Source of the DNA: Hyphomicrobiales bacterium
Lineage (GTDB): Bacteria > Pseudomonadota > Alphaproteobacteria > Rhizobiales > JAJFHC01
Reading direction: 5' to 3'
Assembly (NCBI GenBank): GCA_021775835.1
Contig: JAJFHC010000315.1
Coordinates: 1-64,000, forward strand
DNA length: 64,000 bases
Part shown: positions 17,618 through 25,302 of the stretch, piece after piece
Numbering within the stretch: position 1 is the stretch's first letter
Layout: each line of letters opens with the position of its first letter
Notes under the pieces: generated by a model
Database searches by the model: none
The model's input: the letters and a program-made list of their open reading frames with translations, nothing else
What the model was told of the DNA's origin: nothing
Made by a program: the position numbers and the translations under genes

Positions 17618-17728
17618 TTAATTCGATACAGCCATAGACCACGCAACCGACATTGCAACAGATCCAACGATCAGCATGAGTATCATCGCCAAAGTATGCA
17701 GCTTTGGACTTATGGACCTACTTCTCAT
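17618..17728 (-). CDS. Possible 36-aa single-pass membrane peptide
   Basis: Short leftward ORF just downstream of the endolysin. One transmembrane helix (LAMILMLIVGSVAMSVAWSMA) after a basic N-terminus, an arrangement seen in small lysis regulators. Ribosome site is poor, and the open frame extends further upstream into endolysin sequence, so the start and the gene itself are uncertain. Confidence 0.3.
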   Translation of the reverse strand: MRSRSISPKLHTLAMILMLIVGSVAMSVAWSMAVSN

Positions 17729-17762
17729 TTGGGCGACACTCTGAAGATGCCAGCCCGAAATG

Positions 17763-18653
17763 TCAATACTTCGCGTAGGGACCTCCGCCCCCAGCCTTGG
17801 GGAGTTTTTGGTAGTCCTCCTCCTCAGCCTCCCAGCCGAGTGTATTAGTGATCTCATCAATCACAAGACGCCAGTCGAAACGCGGGGACAACCTCAGAGC
17901 TCCTGGATCCCATCCACCCCGCTTGTCGTGACGAGAGATCGGCGTCAAGTCCTCATGGCCAAGCAAGCGAGGCATGCGCCACCACTCCCAAGGCCATTGC
18001 TTACGCGCCGCGATGTCTAGCCCAACGGCCGCGATCGTGTCGTACTGGGCTTGCGTGAAGTAGCTACCAGGGAACGCTGGCTCAAATCCTTGGGCAATCC
18101 AATACTTCGTGAGCGGCGGGCACTCCATATGGATTCCGCACGAGTTCGGTGAGTCGGGGATAAGGTTGAGCGGGTTCGGATACCCGGGCCACCTTTCTTT
18201 GATTCGCTTGACCAGGCTGGCCGGGAGGTCTTTTGTCCAGTCTCCGCCATACCGGCCGAGGATGGAGTCGTGCTGGGCCTTCTGCTCTGGCTTATCCTTC
18301 TGTCGCTTGGTGCCCACCCCGTTGGCCCTTTCGCCATCATGGGCCATCTGGATGAGGTCACCGCCGATGTGCCCGCGGTACCCGTTGACCAAGTGGCATC
18401 CATGGCTCCGACTGTAGTAGCGCTCAGCTCGAACCGTTGGGTATCGACCGTTCTTCATCGCCTTGGTGGGGAGCCCCGATCCTGTCGTGTGGACGATGAG
18501 GCAGTACTCGTTTCCGAACCATTTAGCTGGACGGTCTCGGTCGTCCCATTCTTTCCCAGAGTGGATCGCCAGGTCGCACCATCCAGTGTCTTTGATGGGA
18601 GATAAAGGGGATTCCATCCCAGGAATATTGAAGTGGGCCATTCTCTCGGACAT
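17763..18653 (-). CDS. N-acetylmuramoyl-L-alanine amidase endolysin
   Basis: 296 residues, amidase_2-type lysozyme of phage lysis. Motifs seen: CLIVHTTGSG (zinc-ligand His region, about residue 54), a HGCHLVNGYRGHIGG stretch and the C-terminal LLGHEDLTPISRHDKRGGWDPG, which supplies the second His and the Asp-Pro-Gly of this family. Members cleave the amide between MurNAc and L-Ala. There is no signal peptide, so export needs a holin. A second ATG (codon 5) is an equally possible start. Confidence 0.85.
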   Translation of the reverse strand: MSERMAHFNIPGMESPLSPIKDTGWCDLAIHSGKEWDDRDRPAKWFGNEYCLIVHTTGSGLPTKAMKNGRYPTVRAERYYSRSHGCHLVNGYRGHIGGDLIQMAHDGERANGVGTKRQKDKPEQKAQHDSILGRYGGDWTKDLPASLVKRIKERWPGYPNPLNLIPDSPNSCGIHMECPPLTKYWIAQGFEPAFPGSYFTQAQYDTIAAVGLDIAARKQWPWEWWRMPRLLGHEDLTPISRHDKRGGWDPGALRLSPRFDWRLVIDEITNTLGWEAEEEDYQKLPKAGGGGPYAKY

Positions 18654-18730
18654 GGCTTCAGGCTAACCCACTTTCTACCCTATTGACATTGTAGGAAAAC
18701 ACCCTCACCATATGGGTGTGAGGTACTGCC

Positions 18731-18916
18731 ATGTTGAACAACGAACTACAAAAACGCCGGCAGGCACAACAACTACTGGCTAAGGAACTTCAAGACGAAG
18801 AGGTCCGAGACTTCGAGACCATCCGTCGACTATTGCTTGAGGGAGCCAACGAGCGGTCCATGGCGGAGACGGGTCGCCCGTATTTACCCTACTTGGAAAG
18901 CCGCAAGGCGGCCTAG
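18731..18916 (+). CDS. 61-aa helical protein of unknown function
   Basis: Lone rightward gene between leftward ones. Highly charged and helical (LQKRRQAQQLLAKELQDEEV). GAGG lies seven bases before the ATG. It shares the 77-bp divergent region with the endolysin; that region contains a CCTCAC/GTGAGG inverted repeat at about 18703-18723. No family recognised. Confidence 0.55.
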   Translation: MLNNELQKRRQAQQLLAKELQDEEVRDFETIRRLLLEGANERSMAETGRPYLPYLESRKAA

Positions 18917-19126
18917 CTACTTGAGTAGCGTCTGGACCTCATCCAGAAGGGCTCGCATGTACTCATGCTTCGTGAGCCCCTCGCCACTCGCGTGGAAGAT
19001 GAAGAATTTGGAGAGCATCAGCTTGGTCGACGATTCCCGGATGCGCGACTTGTAGACCTCGTAGGCGGCCTTGTCTGGGAATTCGGATTCCTTCATCGGA
19101 TACTCGAACTTACATTCAATCTGCAT
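18917..19126 (-). CDS. 69-aa protein of unknown function
   Basis: Leftward gene with a strong AGGAGT ribosome site seven bases before its ATG. Sequence is a mix of charged and aromatic residues (YEVYKSRIRESSTKLMLSKFF) with no signal or membrane segment. It is convergent with the preceding small rightward gene; the two stop codons abut. Confidence 0.6.
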   Translation of the reverse strand: MQIECKFEYPMKESEFPDKAAYEVYKSRIRESSTKLMLSKFFIFHASGEGLTKHEYMRALLDEVQTLLK

Positions 19127-19146
19127 CGTTAACTCCTGTCCAGGAC

Positions 19147-19902
19147 CTAGCTGCCTCGGTGCTTCTCACCAACCATGCAGCCGCGGCATCCCCCCGACGG
19201 TAGAGATGTGTCGCACAGGCCGGCGTGCGATGGGCTAGTTATCCCATGGGAGATGGGTCGTTCGTCGACGTGCGACGGGTCGCCGTCGAACTTGTTCTCG
19301 GACCACTTTCGGCCCATGACATCCTCGGCGGTCCTCAGAAGGAGCGTCCAGAAGTCCATCCGGCTCTTAGTGCAAGCCTGGATTCCGAAGATCATCATGT
19401 CGGCGAAGGCGTCGCCGAGATCGGCCCTGAACTTCTCTGGGTCGTCGTAGCCTCGGATTCCTTGGTTGCGCTTGAGGATGGCCTTGGCCATGCGCCCCGC
19501 GCCGCTCTTGGCGCCAAGGAGCATAATCATCGCGTCGGCGGCCTCTCCGGCCTCCTCGTTGCTCCCAAGGACTGAGTCGTTGGAATTGCCTCCGCCGAAC
19601 TCGCGGGCCTCCCAGCGGCAAAGCTCGACCTGTAGGCGGGCCATGGGGCCCTCTGGTAGTTCGGGGGCATCCATGCCGGCGTAGGCGTCGAACGCCGCCC
19701 TGGCCGCCGCGACAGCCCGCTTCTGTCGCGTGACACTCGAGTCTTGCGCGACGGATACAGATGGGAGCCCCGGAAGGTCTGGTAGTTCTGGGGGAGGTGT
19801 CGTCTTCTTGGAGCAAAACGGGCACTGGTACCCGCCAGCGACCTTTGCCATCGCTATCTGGCAATTGACGCACTTCACGACCGCGGTGTCTGGCTGATTC
19901 AT
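19147..19902 (-). CDS. MazG-like pyrophosphohydrolase with N-terminal zinc ribbon
   Basis: 251 residues. Residues ~10-33 form a two-CxxC zinc ribbon (CVNC...CPFC). The central part matches all-alpha NTP pyrophosphatases of the MazG/dUTPase-like type: LQVELCRWEAREFG, VLGSNEEAGEAADAMIMLLG, RADLGDAFADMMIFG, with Glu/Asp residues suited to bind Mg2+, and ending DVMGRKWSENKFDGDP. The C-terminus has four more cysteines. Phage MazG proteins trim dNTPs or alarmones. ATGA-type overlap with the methyltransferase upstream. Confidence 0.75.
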   Translation of the reverse strand: MNQPDTAVVKCVNCQIAMAKVAGGYQCPFCSKKTTPPPELPDLPGLPSVSVAQDSSVTRQKRAVAAARAAFDAYAGMDAPELPEGPMARLQVELCRWEAREFGGGNSNDSVLGSNEEAGEAADAMIMLLGAKSGAGRMAKAILKRNQGIRGYDDPEKFRADLGDAFADMMIFGIQACTKSRMDFWTLLLRTAEDVMGRKWSENKFDGDPSHVDERPISHGITSPSHAGLCDTSLPSGGCRGCMVGEKHRGS

Positions 19903-20876
19903 GGGCGAACCTTCTCCTCTTCCATCCTAGATTGCAATTCCCGGATCATCCATCCGATGACCTCGGCGCATTGTGGGACCACTGAGTTACCGAGTGCCCT
20001 TATTCTGTTGGGCTCGGAAACAGGGACAGTTGGCGGGACGGGATTTCCGTCCACCCATCCGGAAAACCCATCATCCATTCGACGAACCGTGGCGAGAGAT
20101 TCCCCCCTGAGCCCCCCGCCATCTCCTGGAGCCTCGCTTGAGCTGGCCACTTCGCCGAGTCCGGGCTGAGCTGGTTCCCTTTGGCTGTCGGAGTCGGCAG
20201 GAGTTGCGCCACTAAGCGAAGCGGGACCGTGTTCCGTCTCGCGTCCGCCGGTCCGGTGGTCCCCGAGTCCCTCGCCGTCGGGGTTGGGAGCATCCCCCTC
20301 GTCGCCATCGTGTTCAGGCTTGGCTTCCCCTTCTGGGCGTACTCGTCCCAACCATCTCCCGGGCAACCGTTCTGCCCCGTCCCATAGGGAGTGGCGCTCG
20401 GTGTAGGCAATAATGAAGATCCGTGCCCGCTTGTGTGGTGCGCCGACATCGCGTGCCGACATCGGGACAGGTAGCGTTTCATAGCCGATGTTTTCCAGGT
20501 CACTGCGGACGAAATCGACCCACTTCCCGGCCCCGCTAGTGACGTTTTCGACGACGACCCAGGGCGGGCGGAGTTCGCCGACGATCCTGGCAAACTCATA
20601 CCAGAGTCCACTGCGCTGTCCAGTAAGGCCAACGCCCGCTCCTGCGCTACTAATGTCCTGGCAAGGAAAGCCCCCGATAAGGAGGGAGACGGGGCTGAGG
20701 TTGTGTTTTCCGACATATTGCACGTACTTGTGTCTAGTGGCGTCCGGCCAGTGGCGGGAGAGTATTGCTCGGCAGAAAGGATCGGCCTCGACTTGCCAGA
20801 GTACTGGACCAAGGCCAGCCATCTCAAGGCCCATGCCGAGCCCGTCGATTCCCGAGAAAAGGCTGCCGATGCTCAT
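19899..20876 (-). CDS. DNA cytosine-5 methyltransferase
   Basis: 325 residues. Classical m5C motifs in order: LFSGIDGLGMGLEMAG (I), GGFPCQDIS with the catalytic Cys (IV), VVVENV (VI), RARIFIIA (VIII) and RIRALGNSVVPQ (X). The region between VIII and X (~120 residues) is low in secondary structure and rich in Gly/Asp/Pro, short for a target-recognition domain. It would methylate phage DNA against host restriction. Nearly the whole gene is also open in a second frame (see separate entry). Confidence 0.9.
   Translation of the reverse strand: MSIGSLFSGIDGLGMGLEMAGLGPVLWQVEADPFCRAILSRHWPDATRHKYVQYVGKHNLSPVSLLIGGFPCQDISSAGAGVGLTGQRSGLWYEFARIVGELRPPWVVVENVTSGAGKWVDFVRSDLENIGYETLPVPMSARDVGAPHKRARIFIIAYTERHSLWDGAERLPGRWLGRVRPEGEAKPEHDGDEGDAPNPDGEGLGDHRTGGRETEHGPASLSGATPADSDSQREPAQPGLGEVASSSEAPGDGGGLRGESLATVRRMDDGFSGWVDGNPVPPTVPVSEPNRIRALGNSVVPQCAEVIGWMIRELQSRMEEEKVRP
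20000..20827 (-). CDS. LPTPT-repeat protein overlapping the cytosine methyltransferase
   Basis: 275-codon ORF in the +1 frame, wholly inside the methyltransferase gene and on the same strand. The product is not random-looking. It contains LLPTPSATPYGTGQNG (~139-154), MLPTPTARDSG (~179-189), LLPTPTAKGN (~209-218) and NLSPRFVEWMMGFPDGWTEI (~243-262), a set I recall from proteins annotated near phage cytosine methyltransferases. Expression is unproven and no clear ribosome site was identified for the first ATG. It could be a real second product or a frame shadow of the conserved methyltransferase motifs. Confidence 0.4.
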   Translation of the reverse strand: MRWLALVQYSGKSRPILSAEQYSPATGRTPLDTSTCNMSENTTSAPSPSLSGAFLARTLVAQERALALLDSAVDSGMSLPGSSANSARPGSSSKTSLAGPGSGSISSAVTWKTSAMKRYLSRCRHAMSAHHTSGHGSSLLPTPSATPYGTGQNGCPGDGWDEYAQKGKPSLNTMATRGMLPTPTARDSGTTGPADARRNTVPLRLVAQLLPTPTAKGNQLSPDSAKWPAQARLQEMAGGSGGNLSPRFVEWMMGFPDGWTEIPSRQLSLFPSPTE

Positions 20877-20906
20877 GGGTTTAGTAGGCCATGACGAGGG
20901 GATCGG

Positions 20907-20937
20907 AGTCCACCGGTTTTCCCGCTTTAAGTGGACT
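20907..20937. promoter_or_regulatory. Inverted repeat AGTCCAC-N17-GTGGACT
   Basis: Perfect 7-bp half sites in the 132-bp divergent space between the leftward methyltransferase and the rightward gene at 21009. Position suits an operator controlling both. A weak TGGACT / TATGAT pair (20932 and 20956, 18-bp spacing) could be a rightward promoter overlapping the right half site. Confidence 0.35.
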
Positions 20938-21008
20938 AACAGTGCGGGACAATCGTATGATGATGGTGTTGACGACGGGGCCTGCGGGGCCCAGAAAGAA
21001 GACCGATT

Positions 21009-21194
21009 ATGCCACTCACTCCGCTGAGCCCAGCCGACGAAGGTTTCCTGGCTGTTTGCATCGACGATTGCATTCGCGAGGGACTCGGGGACGATTCCAC
21101 AACCGACCGACTTGAGAATCTCTGCAAGGACCTAGACATCGACACGAGCCACGCTTACCCATTCTTCCGCCAGTACCATCAAGGGAACCGATAG
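21009..21194 (+). CDS. 61-aa acidic protein of unknown function
   Basis: Rightward small gene with AGAAAGAAG ahead of the ATG. Helical, acidic and cysteine-containing (AVCIDDCIREGLGDD, ENLCKDLDIDTSHAY). It ends directly against the ATG of the next gene, so the two form a small operon inserted among leftward genes. No family recognised. Confidence 0.5.
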   Translation: MPLTPLSPADEGFLAVCIDDCIREGLGDDSTTDRLENLCKDLDIDTSHAYPFFRQYHQGNR

Positions 21195-21614
21195 ATGGGT
21201 GTCTCGGATCCCGACGACACTATTCTCTCCCTCACTATCCTCGACGGAGGACCAGTCAAGTTCAAGATCTCGGTTGGCGAGTCCAACGACGGGTCTCCGT
21301 GGGTCGGATCTATAATCCGAGACGGCGAAGAGTGTGACTGGAACCAGCTAGTCGCCGCTGTCTCAAGGGCCCAGGATAGTAACAGGAGCGATGCCGCCCG
21401 CTGGCTCCTCGACGCCATCGCTCGCCGCGTTGGTATCGATGATGGTTGGGCCATATGCCTTGTCTGTTTCGACGACATGAAGGCGGCAGACGCCAAGGAG
21501 TGCCCCTATAGCGAGCGGGACCTTTGCCGGCACTGCTACGACTATATCGAGAGCCAGACCCCATATGTTTCTCAGAGCATCATTCGAGATGCCCTGGAAC
21601 AAGAGGCCAAGTGA
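21195..21614 (+). CDS. 139-aa Cys-rich protein of unknown function
   Basis: The second half contains a likely zinc site (CLVCFDDMKAADAKECPY...DLCRHCYDY: CxxC, C, CxxC). The N-terminal half is a mixed beta segment. It starts immediately after the previous stop and converges on the leftward gene at 21617, with two bases between stop codons. Function unknown. Confidence 0.55.
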   Translation: MGVSDPDDTILSLTILDGGPVKFKISVGESNDGSPWVGSIIRDGEECDWNQLVAAVSRAQDSNRSDAARWLLDAIARRVGIDDGWAICLVCFDDMKAADAKECPYSERDLCRHCYDYIESQTPYVSQSIIRDALEQEAK

Positions 21615-21616
21615 CA

Positions 21617-21844
21617 TTACTCGTCTTTTGCTTTGCTTGGCTTCACCGACAGACCTACTAGGACCCCTATCAGGCCAGCGATGCCTGCGTAGGCCATTGC
21701 TGTTTCGTTTCGGATTGGCGAGAACGGGTCTGCTAATTGCGAGAACCCAGTGAATGGTGCGAACTGGCCCAAGACATACCCGGCCGCCGCCAGTCCGCCC
21801 CCGAATACGACTGCGCCGATGAGTTTCTGTAGACCGTGGCTCAT
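21617..21844 (-). CDS. 75-aa two-helix membrane protein
   Basis: Start set at the ATG that overlaps the upstream stop (ATGA); the longer open frame has no separate support. Two hydrophobic segments (LIGAVVFGGGLAAAGYVLG and AMAYAGIAGLIGVLVGLSV) with a short basic tail. Could be a small holin-like or superinfection membrane protein, but context gives no strong clue. Confidence 0.5.
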   Translation of the reverse strand: MSHGLQKLIGAVVFGGGLAAAGYVLGQFAPFTGFSQLADPFSPIRNETAMAYAGIAGLIGVLVGLSVKPSKAKDE

Positions 21845-22230
21845 AGAACCTCCACGCTGAGCCCCTTCTCTGGGGTCTTGGTTAAGTATGCGTCCCCGCC
21901 TGCCATGATTTTCATCCAAGTGTCGTAGTCGGCAGAATCGCTTCCGAAGATGCTCGCCTTGGTGTCGGCCAGCCATCGCGCCAACTCCTCAACCGTCTCC
22001 ATCGCTGGAGATATCGGGGAACCCTCGCTGCATGTCTCGTACATCATCAGGTGGGTAGCTTGCTCTGGAGTCCACACCGGCATGTAGTCCGACGGGTTCG
22101 GTCGCGGTCCGTTCCATTCGGTATACGACATCTTTTTGCCCTCCGCAGATGCATACTCTGGGAACTCGCACCGGTTCCATTTCTCCGATTCCTCATCCCA
22201 TCGGGCCTCTTTTCTTCTACCTGTTTCCAT
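21841..22230 (-). CDS. 129-aa protein of unknown function
   Basis: Soluble, Trp/Tyr/Glu-rich protein (EEWARWLADTK-type helices near the middle, DYDTWMKIMAGGDAYL near the end). Overlaps both neighbours by a few bases in the leftward coupled run. No family recognised. Confidence 0.55.
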   Translation of the reverse strand: METGRRKEARWDEESEKWNRCEFPEYASAEGKKMSYTEWNGPRPNPSDYMPVWTPEQATHLMMYETCSEGSPISPAMETVEELARWLADTKASIFGSDSADYDTWMKIMAGGDAYLTKTPEKGLSVEVL

Positions 22231-22552
22231 CTCTCAATCCTCCGCTCTTTAGTATCCGTTCAAACTCCGCCCACATCGCCTCGTTCTCAGCAATGCTAGC
22301 CCAAATCTCCTCGCAGGTTGGCGTCTCGTACATCCCGCAAGCATCGCAGAGCCAGACTTCCGGCCCGTCGCTGAATCCGTCGCGGTGGATCGCGTAGTTC
22401 CCCTGCGATGGCTCAGAGCAACACGCGCACCAGCCGACAAAGTGCTGGGCGTGCGACCTGATGATCTTGGACGCCTCGTCCTGGGGGAGTTTTTCGTTTC
22501 CCTCGCCAGGACGAAGGGCATACTGGAGCACCGCTCTTGGCTTGCCTCCCAT
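22217..22552 (-). CDS. 111-aa zinc-binding protein of unknown function
   Basis: Start placed at the ATG overlapping the previous stop by one base (TGATG). Contains CACC...CDACGMYETPTC, suited to a zinc knuckle, and a C-terminal helix with EEIWASIAENEAMW. One of many small Cys-containing proteins of this phage. Confidence 0.55.
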   Translation of the reverse strand: MGGKPRAVLQYALRPGEGNEKLPQDEASKIIRSHAQHFVGWCACCSEPSQGNYAIHRDGFSDGPEVWLCDACGMYETPTCEEIWASIAENEAMWAEFERILKSGGLRDGNR

Positions 22553-22815
22553 CAGGTCGTCACCGTGTCGTCGTTCATCCATTCCTCGTAGCAAGTCGGG
22601 CACAGGTCGCCCTTCTTGGGAATGTCCTGGCGGTACTTGGCGCCGAGGATGTCGTTACACCCATCGCACCGGTGCCCGTTGTCGCGGACATGCTGAGCGA
22701 CTTCCATCGCCGCGGTAAACTTCTGGCCCCACGCGGTGGTCCCGTTGTCGCGGTCCCCCTCGTCGGCCCATTCTATCAAGGCTTTCACCTGTTCATCGGT
22801 GAGTCTCATAAGCAC
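22552..22815 (-). CDS. 87-aa zinc-ribbon protein
   Basis: An N-terminal helical half (LTDEQVKALIEWADEGDRDN) is followed by a compact two-CxxC ribbon (CDGCNDILG...CPTCYEEW). Overlaps the upstream gene by 10 bp. Function unknown; a nucleic-acid or protein adaptor role is possible. Confidence 0.6.
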   Translation of the reverse strand: MLMRLTDEQVKALIEWADEGDRDNGTTAWGQKFTAAMEVAQHVRDNGHRCDGCNDILGAKYRQDIPKKGDLCPTCYEEWMNDDTVTT

Positions 22816-23063
22816 CTACCACAAAGATCTATGGGGTTGGGACCACCACAGCGACCACAGGTTGGCTCTGGCGGCACCACGGCGGCGGGTGGAACCTTGG
22901 CATCTTCCCTTGCGAACCGTAGAGCCATTCTCTCGATCGCATCGAGTTTAATCGAGGATTCTTCTTCGATGAAGTCGACCCCTTCCATCTCTCCGACGTG
23001 CAAGATGTATCTTCCGAGAAGACTGAATAGAAGATCCAAGTCCGCCTCTTTAGGGATACTCAC
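22806..23063 (-). CDS. 85-aa protein with C-terminal zinc ribbon
   Basis: Helical N-terminus (DLDLLFSLLGRYILHVGEME) and Cys-rich end (CGRCGG...DLCGRCL). Its ATG overlaps the end of the SbcC/RecF-like ATPase by four bases, so it is coupled to that gene and may assist it. No family recognised. Confidence 0.55.
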   Translation of the reverse strand: MSIPKEADLDLLFSLLGRYILHVGEMEGVDFIEEESSIKLDAIERMALRFAREDAKVPPAAVVPPEPTCGRCGGPNPIDLCGRCL

Positions 23064-24337
23064 GACTTCACCTGCCCGTCGACCATAATGATCGCCTCCT
23101 CATCGCCTTCGCCAACCCGCTCGAGCCAGATACGGAGGTCGTTTTCGTCGGCGAACTTCTCCACTAGGCGGAGCGAGTCTTCATCTAAGAGAGCTCCGTC
23201 CTCTACCCAGATGTCCTGAAGGTCCGGCTTGAGTGCCCAGGCGATAGCGATCGAGGCGAGGAGCTTCTCAGCGCCAGACGCCTGATCGAACGGCGCCCCG
23301 TTGAGTTGGAGACCTTCGTCGTCGAAGGTAAGACCCGTGATCGGCATCTTTGCTTCGGCGAGTGCCTCGGCCCTGGCGTCCTTGAGGGTCTCAATCTCCA
23401 TCGACTTGGCTCGGGATGTCTCCTTGAGCTCGGCCAAATCGCTACAACCCTCTTCCCATGCTCGGTACTTGGACATGGCGTCACCGTTCTCGAGGAACTC
23501 AGCCATCTTGGATCGCGCCTCTTCAATCTCTTCGGCGGATGGCTCGGCGTCCACTACTGCTTGAAGTAGAGCAATTTCCGGTACAGTCCTGGCTAGAGTC
23601 TCCTCTAGGGTCTTCGATGCCTCTTGGAGTTGCTCGCGGGCCGCCTTTAGATCAGCCTGCGCCTTCAGTTTTCGGTGGGCTGCTTCAGTCGACTCCTTAT
23701 TGAGAGAGGAGATGTCCCTGATCGCCAGATTGGCCTGAGACTCCTTCTCGGTCAACTCGTCGAGTCGCGACTGTAGTTGCGACGGGTCCTCTTCGTCTGC
23801 TGGCTTCCTCGGCACATCGTCGACCTTGGCCTCCAGCTTCTTGATGTCCCGATTGAGGTCGCGCCGCTCCTCGTAGGCTTTCTTCTCGGCGTTGATGTTC
23901 TCGTCCAGATCGATGCCGAGCTCAACGCACCCAAGCATGACCTCCCGCTGCTCCTTGTTGGGTAGCCGCGAGAACTTCATGGGGTCGATGAAGCGAGCGC
24001 CCACCAGTCTGTCGAGCATCTTCTGGGGTGCCTTGATGACTCCGCCGTCGCTGGTGACTTCGATCGATGTGCTCTTCTTGGTGAACTTGCGGCGAACGAC
24101 GAGGTCCCCGTCGCCGTCGTCGAACACGATGCGGATAGAGGCCTTGTCGGCTCCGTGACGGATCGGCTCGTCTGGCACTTCCTTCTTGCCACCAAGGGCG
24201 GCGCTCATGGCACCAAGCAGAGAAGACTTCCCCTGCGTGTTCTTGCCACCTATGAGAACGAGCCCAGTCTCGCCCGGCTCAATGAGGACATTTTGGAGCC
24301 TCTTGAAGTCGTTTATTTCTAGCAGTCTAATTTTCAT
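23060..24337 (-). CDS. SbcC/RecF-like AAA ATPase
   Basis: 425 residues. Walker A GGKNTQGKSSLLGAM at about residues 31-45, then a ~230-residue coiled-coil region, and a C-terminal ABC-type head with SGAEKLLASIAIAWAL (signature) and IWVEDGALLDEDSL (Walker B-like). Starting MKIRLLEINDFKRLQNV, it follows the usual opening of RecF/SbcC-type proteins. Phage members act in recombination or as nuclease partners. No SbcD-like nuclease is visible beside it. Adjacent genes are coupled by 4-11 bp overlaps. Confidence 0.8.
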   Translation of the reverse strand: MKIRLLEINDFKRLQNVLIEPGETGLVLIGGKNTQGKSSLLGAMSAALGGKKEVPDEPIRHGADKASIRIVFDDGDGDLVVRRKFTKKSTSIEVTSDGGVIKAPQKMLDRLVGARFIDPMKFSRLPNKEQREVMLGCVELGIDLDENINAEKKAYEERRDLNRDIKKLEAKVDDVPRKPADEEDPSQLQSRLDELTEKESQANLAIRDISSLNKESTEAAHRKLKAQADLKAAREQLQEASKTLEETLARTVPEIALLQAVVDAEPSAEEIEEARSKMAEFLENGDAMSKYRAWEEGCSDLAELKETSRAKSMEIETLKDARAEALAEAKMPITGLTFDDEGLQLNGAPFDQASGAEKLLASIAIAWALKPDLQDIWVEDGALLDEDSLRLVEKFADENDLRIWLERVGEGDEEAIIMVDGQVKS

Positions 24338-24752
24338 CTTCTATCTCCTGTTCCTGTCCTGGATCTCCCCCCAAAACGGGGAGCCTCATCCGTCCCGGGC
24401 ACGTCTTCGAGACGATAAGAAGCACATCCCGGTAGTATTGGATCCGGGTGTGCGCCAGATCGGCCCGCCGCTGTGCAGCCTGAACCTTTGCATCGAACGC
24501 CGTGACGTTCTCGTTGGCCACCAACTGGTGGTCTCTAAAGCGAGAGGCCGTTTTCTTTAACTCGGCGACCTCCGATTGAAGCTCTCTGATATGGGCGATG
24601 TTCGATGTCGCCCCCCGGTTGACGTACCAATGGTTGAGGCTGAAACCGCCGGCCGCCAGTGCCATAACCAGGACAGCGACCAACGTATACACGAGTGCTT
24701 GGGCGGCTTTGCCTCTCGGCTTTTGGTCTTGTTGTTGTTGTGTTAGGATCAT
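24327..24752 (-). CDS. Membrane-anchored coiled-coil protein
   Basis: 141 residues: polar Gln-rich start, one transmembrane segment (VYTLVAVLVMALAAGGFSL, about 21-39), then ~80 residues of coiled coil. The plan resembles i-spanins, yet the gene lies among recombination genes and no o-spanin overlaps it. An ACTTCA/TGAAGT inverted repeat (24756-24773) sits just upstream of the ATG and could be an operator. Function unknown. Confidence 0.55.
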   Translation of the reverse strand: MILTQQQQDQKPRGKAAQALVYTLVAVLVMALAAGGFSLNHWYVNRGATSNIAHIRELQSEVAELKKTASRFRDHQLVANENVTAFDAKVQAAQRRADLAHTRIQYYRDVLLIVSKTCPGRMRLPVLGGDPGQEQEIEDEN

Positions 24753-24781
24753 CTCACTTCAACGCCATGAAGTAAAAACTG

Positions 24782-24822
24782 GAGGTTCGGTGGTTCTCTT
24801 TGCTCCGCCGGACCTCTTTTTT
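24782..24822 (+). terminator. Rho-independent terminator reading rightward
   Basis: Stem arms 24782-24793 and 24805-24816 pair over 12 positions in the + strand RNA (two G-U pairs, no mismatch), and six T follow at 24817-24822. On the - strand the two wobble pairs become mismatches, so the structure is tuned to rightward transcripts, which would be antisense to this leftward operon. Confidence 0.7.
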
Positions 24823-24851
24823 ATTTACCGCCTTGGCAATTCCCTTCTCTG

Positions 24852-24940
24852 AAAAAGTGGAGCGGACCGTCTACTTGGCGCCCCTCTCGGGACACCTTGT
24901 TTGTTGACGACAAGGTAGAGACCGAGAGACGGCCCACTCC
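24852..24940 (-). terminator. Nested long hairpin with T-run, leftward
   Basis: Begins at the stop codon of the 120-aa gene. In the - strand RNA the outer arms (24927-24940 with 24859-24872) form 14 continuous pairs, including two G-U. Inside are CTCGG/CCGAG and a 7-bp ACCTTGT/ACAAGGT helix. A run of five U follows at 24856-24852. It works as a terminator on paper, but its three nested helices are larger than needed, so a stable 3'-end RNA is possible. Confidence 0.65.
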
Positions 24941-25302
24941 TAAAATTCACTTCCCACGACATCGTCGTATGGGTCTGGTGTTCCTACCGCGTCGGATTCG
25001 TCGTCTAGGTGGGCGAGTTCCTCCGCGTTCTCTAGTGCGTCGCCATCTCCATCGTACTGTGACAACCTCTTCTGTAGGTTGTGGATGGTGACACCGCTGT
25101 CGGCTAGCTTTTCGAGAAGGCTAGCGAAGTGGCGCTCGTCGAGCTCCACCCCACAGTGGTCGCAATATCCGCTGTCTGGCGGGTTACTGTCTGCGACAAA
25201 GCTGGAGGGGCCAACCTGGGTGATGTGTTGCACCACCTCCACTCCATCGCTGTCGGTGTGGACGCTACGCATATGCCGAGGCTTGAAGTCTTTCTTTCCC
25301 AT
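24940..25302 (-). CDS. 120-aa acidic protein of unknown function
   Basis: Contains a CDHCG knuckle near residue 47, a helical HFASLLEKLADSGVTIHNLQ segment and a very acidic C-terminus. Ends at the base of the nested hairpin, so it is the last gene of its transcript. No family recognised. Confidence 0.55.
   Translation of the reverse strand: MGKKDFKPRHMRSVHTDSDGVEVVQHITQVGPSSFVADSNPPDSGYCDHCGVELDERHFASLLEKLADSGVTIHNLQKRLSQYDGDGDALENAEELAHLDDESDAVGTPDPYDDVVGSEF

Noticed and set aside
18683..18716. TTGACA followed by TATGGG as a promoter
   Set aside because: Spacing is 22 bp, too long for a sigma70 promoter.
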